DNA of 64,000 nt from Deltaproteobacteria bacterium (GTDB lineage: Bacteria > Desulfobacterota > Syntrophia > Syntrophales > Smithellaceae), in NCBI GenBank assembly GCA_022710585.1, contig JAKLGV010000004.1:62001-126000 (forward strand), written 5' to 3'. Below are positions 43,969-54,222 of the stretch, piece after piece. How positions within the stretch are numbered: the stretch's first letter is position 1; each line of letters opens with the position of its first letter. The notes under the pieces are model-generated. The model was not told where the DNA came from. It saw only the letters and a list, made by a program, of their open reading frames with translations, and searched no databases. The translations under genes were made by a program, and so were the position numbers.

Positions 43969-44736
43969 TTATTCAATCACAAAATTGAAATACGTTTCGG
44001 GGAAAGGTTCATTCTTCAGCGTATAGTGCCACCATTCTTTATCATAATTTCTGAAGCCATGTTTTTCCATTAAAGATTTAAGCAAAAGCCGGTTGATTTT
44101 CTGCTGCTGCCAGATATTTTTATTTTCCGTGTGCGACAATTCATGAAAACAGTCAAAGCCGGTTCCCATATCCAGGCTGTTGTCTCCGAACCGCTGCCCG
44201 GCCGGCAGGTAGCATTCGGATAGCTTTTGTCCGGAGATGTAGGATTCCTGAGCGGGAGCGGGCAGGGGAATAATGGTCAGGTCCACGGTGCTGCCCCGGC
44301 TGTGGCCGGATCTGCTGTCGATGTAACCATCTTTGAAAAGATTTCGCTTATCAACGGTGGGGTAGAACTCTTTCATGGTTTTGGTGTTGTCAATCTCTTT
44401 GGCCCAGCGGACAAAATGATCAACGGCACGCTGGGGACGGTAGCAGTCATAAATTTTCAGGGTCATGGAATAGGGCGCAAGGTCTTTCTGAACCTTGACG
44501 AGTGCTTCCGCGGCCTCTTTGGTAAGAATGCATTTGGGGGCACGATAGCCGTCCACGCGTTCACCCAGAAAGTTGTGCTCGCCATAATAGCGAATATCAA
44601 GCAGAACGTCGGGTATCTTTTGTTGAATATCAACAAACGCCTCGGGTATTTGATAAGCCCCGGCGCCGGCACAGGCCATCAGCGGCAAACACAAAACAGC
44701 AAGACACAGAAGTTTCCATAATGATTTAAATTTCAT
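43969..44736 (-). CDS. VanX-type D-alanyl-D-alanine dipeptidase, lipoprotein
   Basis: The 255-residue protein has a lipoprotein signal (LPLMACAG, Cys near residue 22) and the M15 zinc site SRSGHSRGSTVDLT (His and Asp), with the catalytic glutamate and third ligand in KEWWHYTL. It should hydrolyse D-Ala-D-Ala. In a Gram-negative anaerobe this points to murein recycling rather than vancomycin resistance. GGAG precedes the ATG. It sits between the symporter and the L,D-transpeptidase-like gene, 14 bases from the latter. Confidence 0.88.
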   Translation of the reverse strand: MKFKSLWKLLCLAVLCLPLMACAGAGAYQIPEAFVDIQQKIPDVLLDIRYYGEHNFLGERVDGYRAPKCILTKEAAEALVKVQKDLAPYSMTLKIYDCYRPQRAVDHFVRWAKEIDNTKTMKEFYPTVDKRNLFKDGYIDSRSGHSRGSTVDLTIIPLPAPAQESYISGQKLSECYLPAGQRFGDNSLDMGTGFDCFHELSHTENKNIWQQQKINRLLLKSLMEKHGFRNYDKEWWHYTLKNEPFPETYFNFVIE

Positions 44737-44750
44737 GCGATCAACTCCGT

Positions 44751-45467
44751 TCAGTTTTTGATGCCGGTTATGATGAGCGGCGATGCCGCCGGATCAAGCC
44801 AGTCCAGAATTTTAAGAATGTTTTCTTCGGAGACGGCAACACATCCTGCCGTCGGCAGACCGGGGCACTTCCAGATATGAAGAAAAATGGCGCTGCCGCT
44901 GCCCTTGATGACAGGGTCTGTGTTATATTCAATGACGATGCCGTATTTGTAGAGGTCATCGTCGCGCTTCATCATTTCGTAGGAAGACGCCCGCGTTTCC
45001 TGTTTTTTGACCCATCTGTTGTAGTCATCCGCGTTGACATCGTCCACCCAGATATCATCAGCCAGCGACTGACGGTAGGGCATTTTTGTTTTCATGGATG
45101 CGGTGTATCCGAAGGCCGTTTGCAGAGGAAAGATTCCGGACGGCGTTTTGCCGTCTCCCTCTTTCTTTTCTCCGGCACGGGCAAAACCGTTTCTTCCCGC
45201 CACGGCATCCAGAGGTTCAAAAGCCGCTTTCCAGAGGTTGCCGCTTTTTTCCATCGCGTGGAGCTTCGGTCTGTGAAAAAAAAGAAAGTTTTCATCCGTG
45301 ACCAGAAGAATCTGAGAAGAGTTGCCGATGGCATCTTTCTGCTGATTCAAGAAATTTCCGGCATCAAACTTTGCCCCGCAAAGGGGCGGCATGCAGCCTG
45401 AGATGAAGAAAGGAACAATAAGTATTTGAAACAGAAGGAAAATAAAGGGAGATTTGTTTATCTTCAT
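44751..45467 (-). CDS. L,D-transpeptidase (YkuD-like) lipoprotein
   Basis: The 238-residue protein has a lipobox (FISGCMPP). The C-terminal half carries the YkuD-type site: FLHIWKCPGLPTAGCVAVSEE, with His and the nucleophile Cys. The usual SHGC is TAGC here, closer to the YkuD-like branch that includes YafK-type hydrolases or transpeptidases. A role in murein crosslinking or trimming at the cell envelope fits, next to the VanX-like dipeptidase. The Shine-Dalgarno is weak. Confidence 0.75.
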   Translation of the reverse strand: MKINKSPFIFLLFQILIVPFFISGCMPPLCGAKFDAGNFLNQQKDAIGNSSQILLVTDENFLFFHRPKLHAMEKSGNLWKAAFEPLDAVAGRNGFARAGEKKEGDGKTPSGIFPLQTAFGYTASMKTKMPYRQSLADDIWVDDVNADDYNRWVKKQETRASSYEMMKRDDDLYKYGIVIEYNTDPVIKGSGSAIFLHIWKCPGLPTAGCVAVSEENILKILDWLDPAASPLIITGIKN

Positions 45468-45643
45468 AATATTATTCAGTTCTTTGCTATTTTGCGGTTA
45501 ACATACGGCAAAAATGTAAAAAAATCAAGCAATAACAGGCATTCAAGTTATTCTTGACTTTAAATATTTTTCTGTGATAGCTAAATACCTTCAAAATACG
45601 AGCATTGGTAAATCTCAGGTTAACGCTCAAGGGATCGTAAGGT

Positions 45644-46543
45644 ATGTCGGATAACTTATTTACACTGATGATCATTCCCAACCGCAAGAGCGGTGTCAAA
45701 AAAATAACCATTCCTAAAGTTTTTGTTCGCAATCTACTCATCGCTGCCGTAGTGGCCGTGGTGGTATCGCTTTATGTGATCTATGACTATGCCAGCATCA
45801 AAAGAGACCGTGCTGAACTGGCCAGGTTAAAGGCTCAAATCAAGGAGCAATCCCAGCAGTTTGAGGATCTGGCGGTGAGGATAGATTCCTTTTCCAATCG
45901 TATGGAAGAACTCAGGCAGGTGGATAAAAAAATAAGAACTTTAGCCTACGAAACAAGCCCTGATAAGAAACTTCCTCTGGGTGTCGGCGGATCGGATAAG
46001 GAAACCAGAATCAAAGACCTGCTGGATAAAGATCAGAATACGGTGGTCGCGGCCATGCGCAATAATATTGCTAGACTCAATGATGACGCGAATGTCCGGG
46101 GAAAAAGCTTTCAGGAACTACTGGCTTTTTTAACGGAACAGAAGTCGGTTCTGGCTTCTACACCTTCGCTGTGGCCTGTGGAGGGATGGGTGACATCGGA
46201 GTTCGGTTTCAGAAGATCCCCTTTCGGAGCGGGAACGGAATTTCATAGAGGTCTGGATATTTCCACACGCTTCGGCAAAGAGATCATTGCTCCGGCGGAT
46301 GGCCTTGTTGTCGGGAGCGGCTTTGAGCCCCAGGACGGAAATTACATCAAAATCGAACATGGCCACGGCTTTGAAACCTCTTATCTGCATCTGTCCCGCA
46401 GCGCCGTCAAAGCGGGAACGAGAGTGAAGCGGGGAGAGGTCATCGGCTATGTTGGCGATACGGGTCGTAGCACGGGAGCTCATTTGCATTACGCGATCTC
46501 CATCAATGGAGTCGCCGTGAATCCCAAAAGGTTTTTGCAGTAG
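45644..46543 (+). CDS. M23 family metallopeptidase
   Basis: The 299-residue inner-membrane protein has one N-terminal transmembrane helix (about 30-50), a coiled coil (about 55-100) and a C-terminal LytM domain with HRGLDI (first His and Asp of the zinc site) and AHLHYAI (the HxH). All zinc residues are present, so an active endopeptidase is expected. Coiled-coil M23 proteins act in murein remodelling and division. AGGGA stands about eight bases before the ATG. Confidence 0.88.
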   Translation: MSDNLFTLMIIPNRKSGVKKITIPKVFVRNLLIAAVVAVVVSLYVIYDYASIKRDRAELARLKAQIKEQSQQFEDLAVRIDSFSNRMEELRQVDKKIRTLAYETSPDKKLPLGVGGSDKETRIKDLLDKDQNTVVAAMRNNIARLNDDANVRGKSFQELLAFLTEQKSVLASTPSLWPVEGWVTSEFGFRRSPFGAGTEFHRGLDISTRFGKEIIAPADGLVVGSGFEPQDGNYIKIEHGHGFETSYLHLSRSAVKAGTRVKRGEVIGYVGDTGRSTGAHLHYAISINGVAVNPKRFLQ

Positions 46544-46596
46544 CTCAACAGAAACTGGGTTGTGGTATATTGAATAAAATTTAGCTGTTTTACTCT

Positions 46597-46620
46597 GCCG
46601 GTTCGTTTGCCGGCTTTTTT
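46597..46620 (+). terminator. Terminator between the M23 gene and secA
   Basis: GCCGG (46597-46601) pairs with CCGGC (46610-46614) over an eight-base loop, followed by a T-run. Confidence 0.65.
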
Positions 46621-46636
46621 TTAGAAAAGGTTATCG

Positions 46637-49159
46637 ATGATTCAGAATTTCATAAAGAAAATATTTGGAACGAAAAATGACCGGGAACTCAAAAGGCTGT
46701 CGATCCTTCTGAGGGAAGTCAATAATTTTGAACCGGCGATCTCCGCGCTCAGCGATGATGAACTCAAGGCGAAAACGCCTTATTTCAGGGAAAAATTAAA
46801 AAGCGGCCTCACACCGGATGATATCCTGACGGAAGCGTTTGCCGTGGCGCGGGAAGCGTCGCGACGCACGCTGGGGATGCGGCCTTTTGATGTGCAGATC
46901 ATCGGCGGCATTGTTTTGCATGAAGGTAAAATCGCGGAAATGAAAACCGGTGAAGGCAAGACATTGGCCGCGACCCTGCCTCTTTATCTGAACGCGCTGG
47001 AAGGGAAGGGCTGCCATGTCGTGACCGTCAATGACTATCTGGCTCATCGCGACGCCCAATGGATGGGGCCGATCTATCAATTTCTGGGGCTGAGCGTCGG
47101 CGTGATTATTCACGGGCTGGATGATGACGAGCGGAGAGCAGCTTACGCATGCGATATCACCTACGGCACCAATAATGAGTTCGGGTTTGATTATCTTCGC
47201 GACAACATGAAATTTACGCTGGATGATTATGTTCAGCGCGAGTTCAATTACGCCATTGTTGACGAAGTGGACAGCATCCTGATCGATGAAGCGCGAACGC
47301 CTCTGATCATTTCCGGGCCGTCCGAGGAGTCGACGGATAAGTACTATAAAATCAATCAGATCATTCCCCGGTTGAAAAAAGAAACGGACTATTCCATTGA
47401 TGAAAAAAGTCGCACCGTGGTGTTGACGGAAGAAGGTGTGGCCCATGTGGAAAAATTACTCAATGTGCAGAATCTTTACGAGCCGCGCAACATTGAGACG
47501 CTGCATCACGTTAATCAGGCGCTGCGCGCGCATACGATCTTCAAGCGGGATGTTGATTATCTGGTGAAAGACGGGCAGGTCGTGATCGTGGATGAATTCA
47601 CGGGCCGCGTCATGCCGGGGCGGCGCTACAGCGACGGTTTGCACCAGGCTCTGGAAGCTAAAGAAGATGTGAAGATCGAACGGGAAAATCAAACCCTGGC
47701 GTCCATTACCTTTCAGAATTATTTCCGGATGTATAAGAAACTGGCCGGGATGACCGGCACGGCCGATACGGAAGCGGAGGAATTCAAGAAGATTTATAAT
47801 CTCGAAGTTCTGGTGATTCCCACCAATATGCCAATGATTCGCGAAGACCACAATGACCTGATCTATAAAACCGAACAGGAAAAAATCAACGCGGTGATCC
47901 GGGAAGTCAAGGAATTGAACAAACAGAAAAGACCGGTGCTGATCGGCACCATTTCCATAGAAAAGTCGGAGATGCTCAGCAAGCATCTCCTCCGTTCCGG
48001 CGTCAAACATCACGTCCTGAACGCCAAGAATCATGAAAAGGAAGCGGAGATTGTCGCACAGGCCGGTCAAGCGGGGATGGTCACCATCTCCACCAATATG
48101 GCGGGTCGAGGCACCGACATTAAACTGGGAGAAGGCGTTGCCGAGCTGGGCGGACTCCATATTCTGGGAACGGAACGGCATGAGAGCCGCCGCATTGACA
48201 ATCAGTTGCGAGGGCGCTCCGGCCGTCAGGGCGATAAGGGATCGTCGCGGTTTTATCTTTCTCTGGAAGATGATTTGCTGCGCATCTTCGGCGCGGAGCG
48301 GATATCCGGGATCATGGATAAAATCGGCATTGAAGAAGACCAGCCCATTGAACATAAATATATTTCCCGGGCTATTGAGAATGCCCAGAAAAGAGTTGAA
48401 GGACAGAACTTTGATATTCGTAAACACCTTCTCGATTATGACGATGTCATGAACCGGCAGAGAAAAGTGATCTACGAGCAGCGCAAGAAGGTGCTGCGCG
48501 GCGATAACCTCTGGGGGGATATCGATGAGATGCTCGGGGAGATCGTCGATGATATCCTGTCCGATTTCATTGATGAGAAAGCGAAAAAAGAAGAAATTAA
48601 TTTCAAGGGGCTGGAAGACGCGCTCCTGAAGCAATTCAACATCAAATTTGATCTGGTGAATCTGGATGCCCGTAAAGCCGAAGGACAGACGCTGCGTGAT
48701 ATAATCATCGAGGGAGTGCAGGGGCTGCTGCGCCATAAAGAAAGCGATTTCGGTAAGGACCTCATGGATTACCTGATGAAGGTCATTATGCTCCAGGCGA
48801 TTGACGTGCAGTGGAAAGACCATCTGCTGGCGATGGATCATCTCCGGGAGGGAATCGGTTTGCGCGGCTACGCTCAGAAAGATCCGGTGCGGGAATATCA
48901 GCGGGAAGGCTATGAAATGTTTATGGAGATGATCGCCCGCATCAAAATGGATGTCCTGGAGAAGCTTTGCCTTATCAGAATTCAGAGAGAGGAAGAAGTG
49001 GAAGCCATCAGGCAGAAGCAGAAGCAGGATTATATTATGAGCAGAGGGGAGGATACGCCGGCCAATAAAACCGTCAAACATGAAGGCGAAAAGGTCGGTC
49101 GCAATGATCCGTGCCCCTGTGGAAGCGGTAAAAAATATAAGAAATGCTGTGGCGCTTAG
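46637..49159 (+). CDS. secA: Preprotein translocase ATPase SecA
   Basis: The 840-residue motor drives secretion through SecYEG. It has Walker [12 protein letters not shown], the DEAD-like [18 protein letters not shown], the second helicase half with [12 protein letters not shown] and the C-terminal zinc domain [13 protein letters not shown], which binds SecB or lipids. AAAGG precedes the ATG. It is followed 21 bases later by argJ. Confidence 0.97.
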   Translation: MIQNFIKKIFGTKNDRELKRLSILLREVNNFEPAISALSDDELKAKTPYFREKLKSGLTPDDILTEAFAVAREASRRTLGMRPFDVQIIGGIVLHEGKIAEMKTGEGKTLAATLPLYLNALEGKGCHVVTVNDYLAHRDAQWMGPIYQFLGLSVGVIIHGLDDDERRAAYACDITYGTNNEFGFDYLRDNMKFTLDDYVQREFNYAIVDEVDSILIDEARTPLIISGPSEESTDKYYKINQIIPRLKKETDYSIDEKSRTVVLTEEGVAHVEKLLNVQNLYEPRNIETLHHVNQALRAHTIFKRDVDYLVKDGQVVIVDEFTGRVMPGRRYSDGLHQALEAKEDVKIERENQTLASITFQNYFRMYKKLAGMTGTADTEAEEFKKIYNLEVLVIPTNMPMIREDHNDLIYKTEQEKINAVIREVKELNKQKRPVLIGTISIEKSEMLSKHLLRSGVKHHVLNAKNHEKEAEIVAQAGQAGMVTISTNMAGRGTDIKLGEGVAELGGLHILGTERHESRRIDNQLRGRSGRQGDKGSSRFYLSLEDDLLRIFGAERISGIMDKIGIEEDQPIEHKYISRAIENAQKRVEGQNFDIRKHLLDYDDVMNRQRKVIYEQRKKVLRGDNLWGDIDEMLGEIVDDILSDFIDEKAKKEEINFKGLEDALLKQFNIKFDLVNLDARKAEGQTLRDIIIEGVQGLLRHKESDFGKDLMDYLMKVIMLQAIDVQWKDHLLAMDHLREGIGLRGYAQKDPVREYQREGYEMFMEMIARIKMDVLEKLCLIRIQREEEVEAIRQKQKQDYIMSRGEDTPANKTVKHEGEKVGRNDPCPCGSGKKYKKCCGA

Positions 49160-49180
49160 ACGTTTAAAGAGAGGCTGATT

Positions 49181-50380
49181 ATGGCAAAAGGTAAAACAAA
49201 TATTAGCGTGCCCGGTTTTCTGGCGAATGGAATCTCCTGCGGAATAAAAAAGGGAGACGAAAAAGATCTTGGTCTGATTTATTCCACGGTTCCGGCAAAA
49301 GTAGCCGCTGTCTTCACGAAAAACACGTTTAAAGCGGCGCCTCTGCTGATCAATGAGGAGCGCGTCAAAAAAGGGATGGCACAGGCCATCATCACCAACA
49401 GCGGCTGCGCCAACGCGGCAACCGGCAGGGAAGGTCATCGTGACGCTTTAATCGTTTCCGGCGCGCTGGCCAAGGAATTGAATATCAAGGAAGAACTGAT
49501 CCTACTGGGGTCAACAGGCGTGATCGGCAAGAGGCTACCGGCAAAGAAAATTGAAGGCGGCATCGGCAAGCTCGTGAAGGGATTGAATGAAGCGGGGATT
49601 GAGGATGCGGAAAAGGCGATGATGACGACGGATAAATATCCGAAGATCGCCATCAGACGGGGTGTGGTGGGCGCCAAGGATGTCACTATTTGCGGTATCG
49701 CGAAAGGCGCCGGGATGATTGAACCGAACATGGCCACCCTTCTAACCTACGTAATGACCGACGCCTTCATTGATGCCAAAGCCCTAAATACGGTCTTTCA
49801 TCAGGCGATCAACGCGACTTTTAATTCCATCAGCGTTGACGGCTGCATGAGCACCAATGATATGGCCATCATCTTGGCCAACGGCATGGCCGGAAACAAT
49901 CCCCTGGAAAAGGTTCAGGCCCGTCTGCAGCGCTTCCGCGATATGCTGACGGATGTTTTGATGGAATTGTGTCAGGCGGTAGTTCAGGACGGGGAAGGGG
50001 CGACCAAGTTTATTACCATCGCGGTGAATGGCGCGAAGTCGAAATCAGACGCCAGGATGGCGGCCTATTCCATCGCCAATTCCAATCTCGTCAAAACGGC
50101 CTTTTTCGGAGAGGATCCCAACTGGGGAAGAATTATCGCCGCGCTCGGTGCGTCAGGCATCAATGTGGAGAAAGAAAAGATAAGCCTGAGCATAGGCGAT
50201 CTGCCCATATTTTCACAGAATGCGCCGTTGAATTTCGATTCCGGCAAGCTGCAGGCAATTTTCCTTCAGAATAGAATTGAAGTGAAGGTTGATTTGGGGG
50301 CGGGGGACAAATCCTACACCGTTTATACCTCGGATCTTTCCCACGATTACGTGAAGATCAACGCCGAATATTCAACGTAG
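49181..50380 (+). CDS. argJ: Bifunctional glutamate N-acetyltransferase/ornithine acetyltransferase
   Basis: The 399-residue protein of the arginine pathway self-cleaves at EPNMA-TLL, giving an alpha chain and a beta chain with a threonine nucleophile. Other family motifs are ITNSGCANAATG, the TTDKYPK segment and the LGASGINVEKEKI region. Whether it is mono- or bifunctional cannot be read with certainty. It is not in an arginine operon here. GAGAGG precedes the ATG. Confidence 0.94.
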   Translation: MAKGKTNISVPGFLANGISCGIKKGDEKDLGLIYSTVPAKVAAVFTKNTFKAAPLLINEERVKKGMAQAIITNSGCANAATGREGHRDALIVSGALAKELNIKEELILLGSTGVIGKRLPAKKIEGGIGKLVKGLNEAGIEDAEKAMMTTDKYPKIAIRRGVVGAKDVTICGIAKGAGMIEPNMATLLTYVMTDAFIDAKALNTVFHQAINATFNSISVDGCMSTNDMAIILANGMAGNNPLEKVQARLQRFRDMLTDVLMELCQAVVQDGEGATKFITIAVNGAKSKSDARMAAYSIANSNLVKTAFFGEDPNWGRIIAALGASGINVEKEKISLSIGDLPIFSQNAPLNFDSGKLQAIFLQNRIEVKVDLGAGDKSYTVYTSDLSHDYVKINAEYST

Positions 50381-50381
50381 T

Positions 50382-50399
50382 CATGATCAAATGATCATG
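50382..50399. repeat. 18-bp perfect inverted repeat after argJ
   Basis: CATGATCA (50382-50389) and TGATCATG (50392-50399) around AA, two bases after the argJ stop. There is no T-run. It may be an operator for the rpsB transcript or a weak terminator stem. Confidence 0.4.
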
Positions 50400-50557
50400 T
50401 ATCAACTATGATTTAAACTTGATTAATTAAACCGTTTATGTTAAGTGTCATCGATTAAATTTCACACATCCCCGGATTGCCGGTATGTTGCTTGCGATTT
50501 AAGTTTGCCGTGCAAGTTGAAAGGGATGGAGGAAAAAACAAAATGAAGGAGAAAACT

Positions 50558-51373
50558 ATGTCAGCGATTTCAATGAAGCTTTTGCTCGAGGCCGGTGTTC
50601 ATTTCGGACACCAGACAAACAAGTGGAACCCCAAAATGAAGCCGTACATCTTCGGGGCCCGAAACAACATTTATATTATTGATTTGCAGCAAACGGTTGG
50701 GCTTTTCCAGTCAGCCTATAATTTCGTCATCGACACGGTCAGCGAAGGAAAGGATATCCTTTTTGTCGGGACAAAAAAGCAGTCCCAGGAAGCCATTAAG
50801 GAGGAAGCCACGCGTTGCGGCATGCCGTATGTGAATCAGCGCTGGTTGGGCGGCATGCTGACCAATTTTGTGACGATTAAAAAAAGCATCGACCGTTTAA
50901 ATACTCTGACAAACATGTTCAAAGATGATTCCATCAAGGCGTTTCCTAAAAAGGAAATCACCAAACTGCAGAAGGAAAAAGAAAAACTGGAAAATGTACT
51001 GGGTGGAATTAAAACCATGAAATCCCTGCCCGCCGCTGTTTTTATTGTGGATCCGAGCAAGGAGCATATCACCGTTAATGAAGCCAAAAAATTAAGAGTT
51101 CCCATCGCGGCTATCGTGGATACCAATTGTAATCCCGATAACATCGATTATGTGATTCCGGGTAATGATGATGCCATCCGGGCGATTAAATTATTCACCT
51201 CCAAGATTGCCGATGCGGTTCTGGAAGGCAGAAAGAGATTTGAAGAGAAGCTGGTAGCGGAATCCAATAAAGAAGCGGATGTCGCCGTGGAAACAGCACC
51301 GGCGGAAACGGATGTTCCCGAACGGCTGGAAATTGACGACAGCAACGATAAATCGGAAGCTTACGCCGAATAA
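50558..51373 (+). CDS. rpsB: 30S ribosomal protein S2
   Basis: The 271-residue protein has S2 signatures: [51 protein letters not shown] and [24 protein letters not shown] (given here in two parts, [12 protein letters not shown] and [10 protein letters not shown]). The ATG at 50558 has AAGGAG six bases upstream; the open frame starts at 50477 without such support. An acidic C-terminal tail is present. It opens the rpsB-tsf-pyrH-frr operon. Confidence 0.96.
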   Translation: MSAISMKLLLEAGVHFGHQTNKWNPKMKPYIFGARNNIYIIDLQQTVGLFQSAYNFVIDTVSEGKDILFVGTKKQSQEAIKEEATRCGMPYVNQRWLGGMLTNFVTIKKSIDRLNTLTNMFKDDSIKAFPKKEITKLQKEKEKLENVLGGIKTMKSLPAAVFIVDPSKEHITVNEAKKLRVPIAAIVDTNCNPDNIDYVIPGNDDAIRAIKLFTSKIADAVLEGRKRFEEKLVAESNKEADVAVETAPAETDVPERLEIDDSNDKSEAYAE

Positions 51374-51424
51374 CGATAATCCTTCAGGGATTGTATTAAA
51401 GCATTGATTAAGGGAGAAAAGAAA

Positions 51425-52033
51425 ATGGAAATAACTTCAGCAATGGTTAAAGAATTAAGAACAAAAACCGGAGCCGGAATGATGGACTGCAAGGAAGCCC
51501 TGGCTGCATCAGAAGGTGATCTGGAGAAAGCGATTGATTATCTGAGAAAGAAAGGTCTGTCGGCTGCCACCAAGAGATCGTCAAAAGCAGCGAAAGACGG
51601 AACCGTGGCTTCTTACATTCATATGGGCGGTAAAATCGGCGTGATGGTTGAAGTGAATTGCGAAACAGATTTTGTCGCGAAAACGGAAGATTTTCAGACG
51701 ATGGCCAGAGACATTGCCATGCACATTGCCGCGTCCAATCCGTTGTATGTGCGGCCGGATGAGATTCCAGAGGCTGCCATGGAGCGGGAAAAAGAAATCT
51801 ATCGCAGTCAGCTGCGAGAGGAAAAGAAGCCGGAAAAAATCTGGGACAAGATTATTGAAGGCAAACTCAAAAAATATTATGAAGACGTCTGCCTGACCGA
51901 GCAGAAATTCGTCAAGAATCAGGATATTACTGTGGGAACGCTGGTCAGCAACATGATCGCGAAGACCGGAGAGAACATCCTGATCCGCCGGTTTGCCCGC
52001 TTTCAGTTGGGCGAGGAACTGAAGCAGTCATGA
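51425..52033 (+). CDS. tsf: Elongation factor Ts
   Basis: The 202-residue nucleotide exchange factor for EF-Tu has the N-terminal UBA-like domain ([20 protein letters not shown]) and the core motif [17 protein letters not shown]. It is of the short type (about 200 residues), with a reduced second core subdomain compared with the enteric 283-residue form. I take ATG 51425 with GGGAG upstream. Its stop overlaps the pyrH start by four bases. Confidence 0.95.
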   Translation: MEITSAMVKELRTKTGAGMMDCKEALAASEGDLEKAIDYLRKKGLSAATKRSSKAAKDGTVASYIHMGGKIGVMVEVNCETDFVAKTEDFQTMARDIAMHIAASNPLYVRPDEIPEAAMEREKEIYRSQLREEKKPEKIWDKIIEGKLKKYYEDVCLTEQKFVKNQDITVGTLVSNMIAKTGENILIRRFARFQLGEELKQS

Positions 52034-52755
52034 GCTTAAAGCAAAAAACCGCTTATCAGAGAGTTCTTTTAAAGCTGAGCGGTGAAGCACTTCTGGGAAA
52101 ACAATCCACAGGCGTGGATCCCGAAGTCGCCAATTACATCGCGGATGAAATCAAACCTCTGGCCCGAGTCGGGATTCAGTTAGGCATTGTGGTCGGCGGC
52201 GGCAACATTTTTCGCGGTGTGGAAGCCAGCGCCAAGGGGATGGATCGGACCACGGCAGATTATATGGGAATGCTGGCAACCGTGATTAACAGCCTTGCTC
52301 TGCAGAGCGCGCTGGAGGAGAGGGGATTGCCCACACGGGTGCAGTCGTCCATAGAGATGAGGGAAATCGCCGAACCCTTTATTCAGCGCAGAGCGATCCG
52401 CCATCTGGAAAAGGGCAGAATTGTGATATTCGCCGGAGGCACAGGCAATCCCTACTTTTCAACCGACACTGCGGCTGTCTTGCGGGCGATGGAAATACGC
52501 GCCGACGTGATTATGAAAGCGACAAAAGTTGACGGGGTGTACAGCGCGGATCCGGTCAAAGACAGCAAAGCGGTGATGTTTAACAAAATAAGCTATATCG
52601 ATGTCTTAACCCAAAACCTTAAAGTTATGGATGCGACGGCAATAACGCTCTGCCGCGATAATTTATTACCGATTATTGTGTTTAATTTACAGAAGAAGGG
52701 TAACATCCGTAAAGCGATTTGCGGACAAAAAATTGGGACTTACGTAGGAGAATAA
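52030..52755 (+). CDS. pyrH: UMP kinase
   Basis: The 241-residue kinase phosphorylates UMP with ATP. Motifs include [13 protein letters not shown] at the N-terminus, [30 protein letters not shown] and [16 protein letters not shown]. It overlaps tsf by ATGA and stands one base before frr, the conserved order. Confidence 0.96.
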   Translation: MSLKQKTAYQRVLLKLSGEALLGKQSTGVDPEVANYIADEIKPLARVGIQLGIVVGGGNIFRGVEASAKGMDRTTADYMGMLATVINSLALQSALEERGLPTRVQSSIEMREIAEPFIQRRAIRHLEKGRIVIFAGGTGNPYFSTDTAAVLRAMEIRADVIMKATKVDGVYSADPVKDSKAVMFNKISYIDVLTQNLKVMDATAITLCRDNLLPIIVFNLQKKGNIRKAICGQKIGTYVGE

Positions 52756-52756
52756 T

Positions 52757-53314
52757 ATGAAAGAAGCCGTTTTTCAGAAGTTTAAGGAAGAGATGGAAAA
52801 AACAATTGCCGCATTAAGCAAGTCTTTCAGCAGAGTCAGGACGGGCCGGGCATCCATTTCCCTGCTCGATGGCATTAAAGTGGACTACTACGGTACTCCG
52901 ACTCCTATCAATCAAGTGGCAAATGTTTCCGTTCCGGAAAGCCGCCAGATTCTAATCGTGCCCTGGGATGTTTCCATCATCAGCGCTATTGAAAAGGCCA
53001 TTCAAAAGTCGGATCTGGGCGTGACGCCTTCCAATGACGGCAAGGCTGTGCGTCTGGCGATTCCCCAGTTGACGGAGGAAAGGCGCAAAGACATCGCCAA
53101 AAATGTCAAGAAGATGGCTGAAGAAGCGAAGGTTAAGCTGCGTAACGCGCGAAGAGACGCCAACGAAGAGTTCAAGACGTTAAAGAAAAACAATACAATA
53201 TCCGAAGATGAAATGTTTACCGCCCAGGATGAAGTTCAGAAGCTGACGGATCAGTCTATCGAAAAAACAGACAAGGTTCTGGCGGCCAAAGAAAAGGAAA
53301 TCATGGAAATCTGA
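52757..53314 (+). CDS. frr: Ribosome recycling factor
   Basis: The 185-residue protein has the RRF patterns [18 protein letters not shown] and [20 protein letters not shown]. It works with EF-G to split post-termination ribosomes. The gene closes the rpsB operon and is followed by a strong terminator. Confidence 0.96.
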   Translation: MKEAVFQKFKEEMEKTIAALSKSFSRVRTGRASISLLDGIKVDYYGTPTPINQVANVSVPESRQILIVPWDVSIISAIEKAIQKSDLGVTPSNDGKAVRLAIPQLTEERRKDIAKNVKKMAEEAKVKLRNARRDANEEFKTLKKNNTISEDEMFTAQDEVQKLTDQSIEKTDKVLAAKEKEIMEI

Positions 53315-53340
53315 TCGTGATTGAATATGAAACATTGATG

Positions 53341-53372
53341 ATGGGGAGTTTTGACTCCCCATTTGTTTTTTT
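53341..53372 (+). terminator. Terminator after frr
   Basis: ATGGGGAG (53341-53348) pairs with CTCCCCAT (53355-53362) over six bases, followed by a T-rich run. Confidence 0.85.
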
Positions 53373-53451
53373 GCCGTTTTTCAGGATGATTATCCGTTGA
53401 AAAAAATATGTCTGTCGATTAAACTGAAGGAAAGCAAAAGGGGTCAACGAC

Positions 53452-54222
53452 GTGATCAAGATTGATACCGACCGGTTACCGCGGCACATAGCTATTATTA
53501 TGGATGGCAACGGGCGCTGGGCGGAAAAACATACCATGGGGAGAATCAGGGGACACAGGAAGGGCGCTCAGGCTGTCCGGACGGTGGTCAGAGCCTGTCG
53601 GGAAATCGGCATCCGGTATCTCACGCTTTTTGCTTTTTCTTCTGAAAACTGGGAGCGTCCGGCAAAGGAAGTTCAGGCGTTGATGTTTCTGCTGGAAGAA
53701 TATCTGGACAAGGAGCTCGCGGAATTGCAGAAGCAGGAAATCAGACTGACAACAATCGGGGACATTGAACGCTTAACTCCTGTGGTGAGAGAAAAACTTT
53801 TCCAGGTTAAAGAAAGCACCGCAACGAACGACAAAATGGTTCTGAATCTGGCGTTGAGCTATGGGGCGCAGGACGAAATGATTATGGCGATAAAGAAAAT
53901 CATTGAAGACTGCGGAAGCGGTAAAATGGAGATCAAGGCCATCAATAAGGAAACCTTCAGCCAATATTTATATACATCAGGAATGCCTGATCCGGATTTG
54001 ATGATTCGCACCAGCGGCGAATGCCGCATCAGCAATTTTCTTCTGTGGCAGCTGGCCTATACGGAATTGTATTTTACCAAAGTGCTCTGGCCGGATTTTA
54101 CGAAAGATGATCTTTATAAAGCCATCGCCAGCTATCAGAAGCGGGAAAGGCGTTTCGGTTTGACCAGTGAACAATTAAAAGAAGTGAATACTGAAATGTG
54201 CAAAGGAAAAGTTAATGCCTGA
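53452..54222 (+). CDS. uppS: Isoprenyl transferase (undecaprenyl diphosphate synthase)
   Basis: The 256-residue cis-prenyltransferase has HIAIIMDGNGRWAEK with the catalytic Asp, LTLFAFSSENWERP and RTSGECRISNFLLWQLAY. It makes the lipid carrier for murein and LPS synthesis. The start is GTG at 53452 with AGGGG upstream. It heads uppS-cdsA-dxr-rseP and overlaps cdsA by eight bases. Confidence 0.95.
   Translation: MIKIDTDRLPRHIAIIMDGNGRWAEKHTMGRIRGHRKGAQAVRTVVRACREIGIRYLTLFAFSSENWERPAKEVQALMFLLEEYLDKELAELQKQEIRLTTIGDIERLTPVVREKLFQVKESTATNDKMVLNLALSYGAQDEMIMAIKKIIEDCGSGKMEIKAINKETFSQYLYTSGMPDPDLMIRTSGECRISNFLLWQLAYTELYFTKVLWPDFTKDDLYKAIASYQKRERRFGLTSEQLKEVNTEMCKGKVNA

Noticed and set aside
45487..45741. 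84-codon minus-strand frame
   Set aside because: It covers an intergenic region and the antisense of the M23 start, with no domain or start signal.
47456..49438. 660-codon open frame antisense to secA and argJ
   Set aside because: It mirrors the codon structure of secA on the opposite strand, has no domain or ribosome binding site, and secA is unmistakable.
50400..50557. Structured rpsB leader binding S2
   Set aside because: A few short inverted repeats are visible, but no motif that I can match to a known S2 leader.
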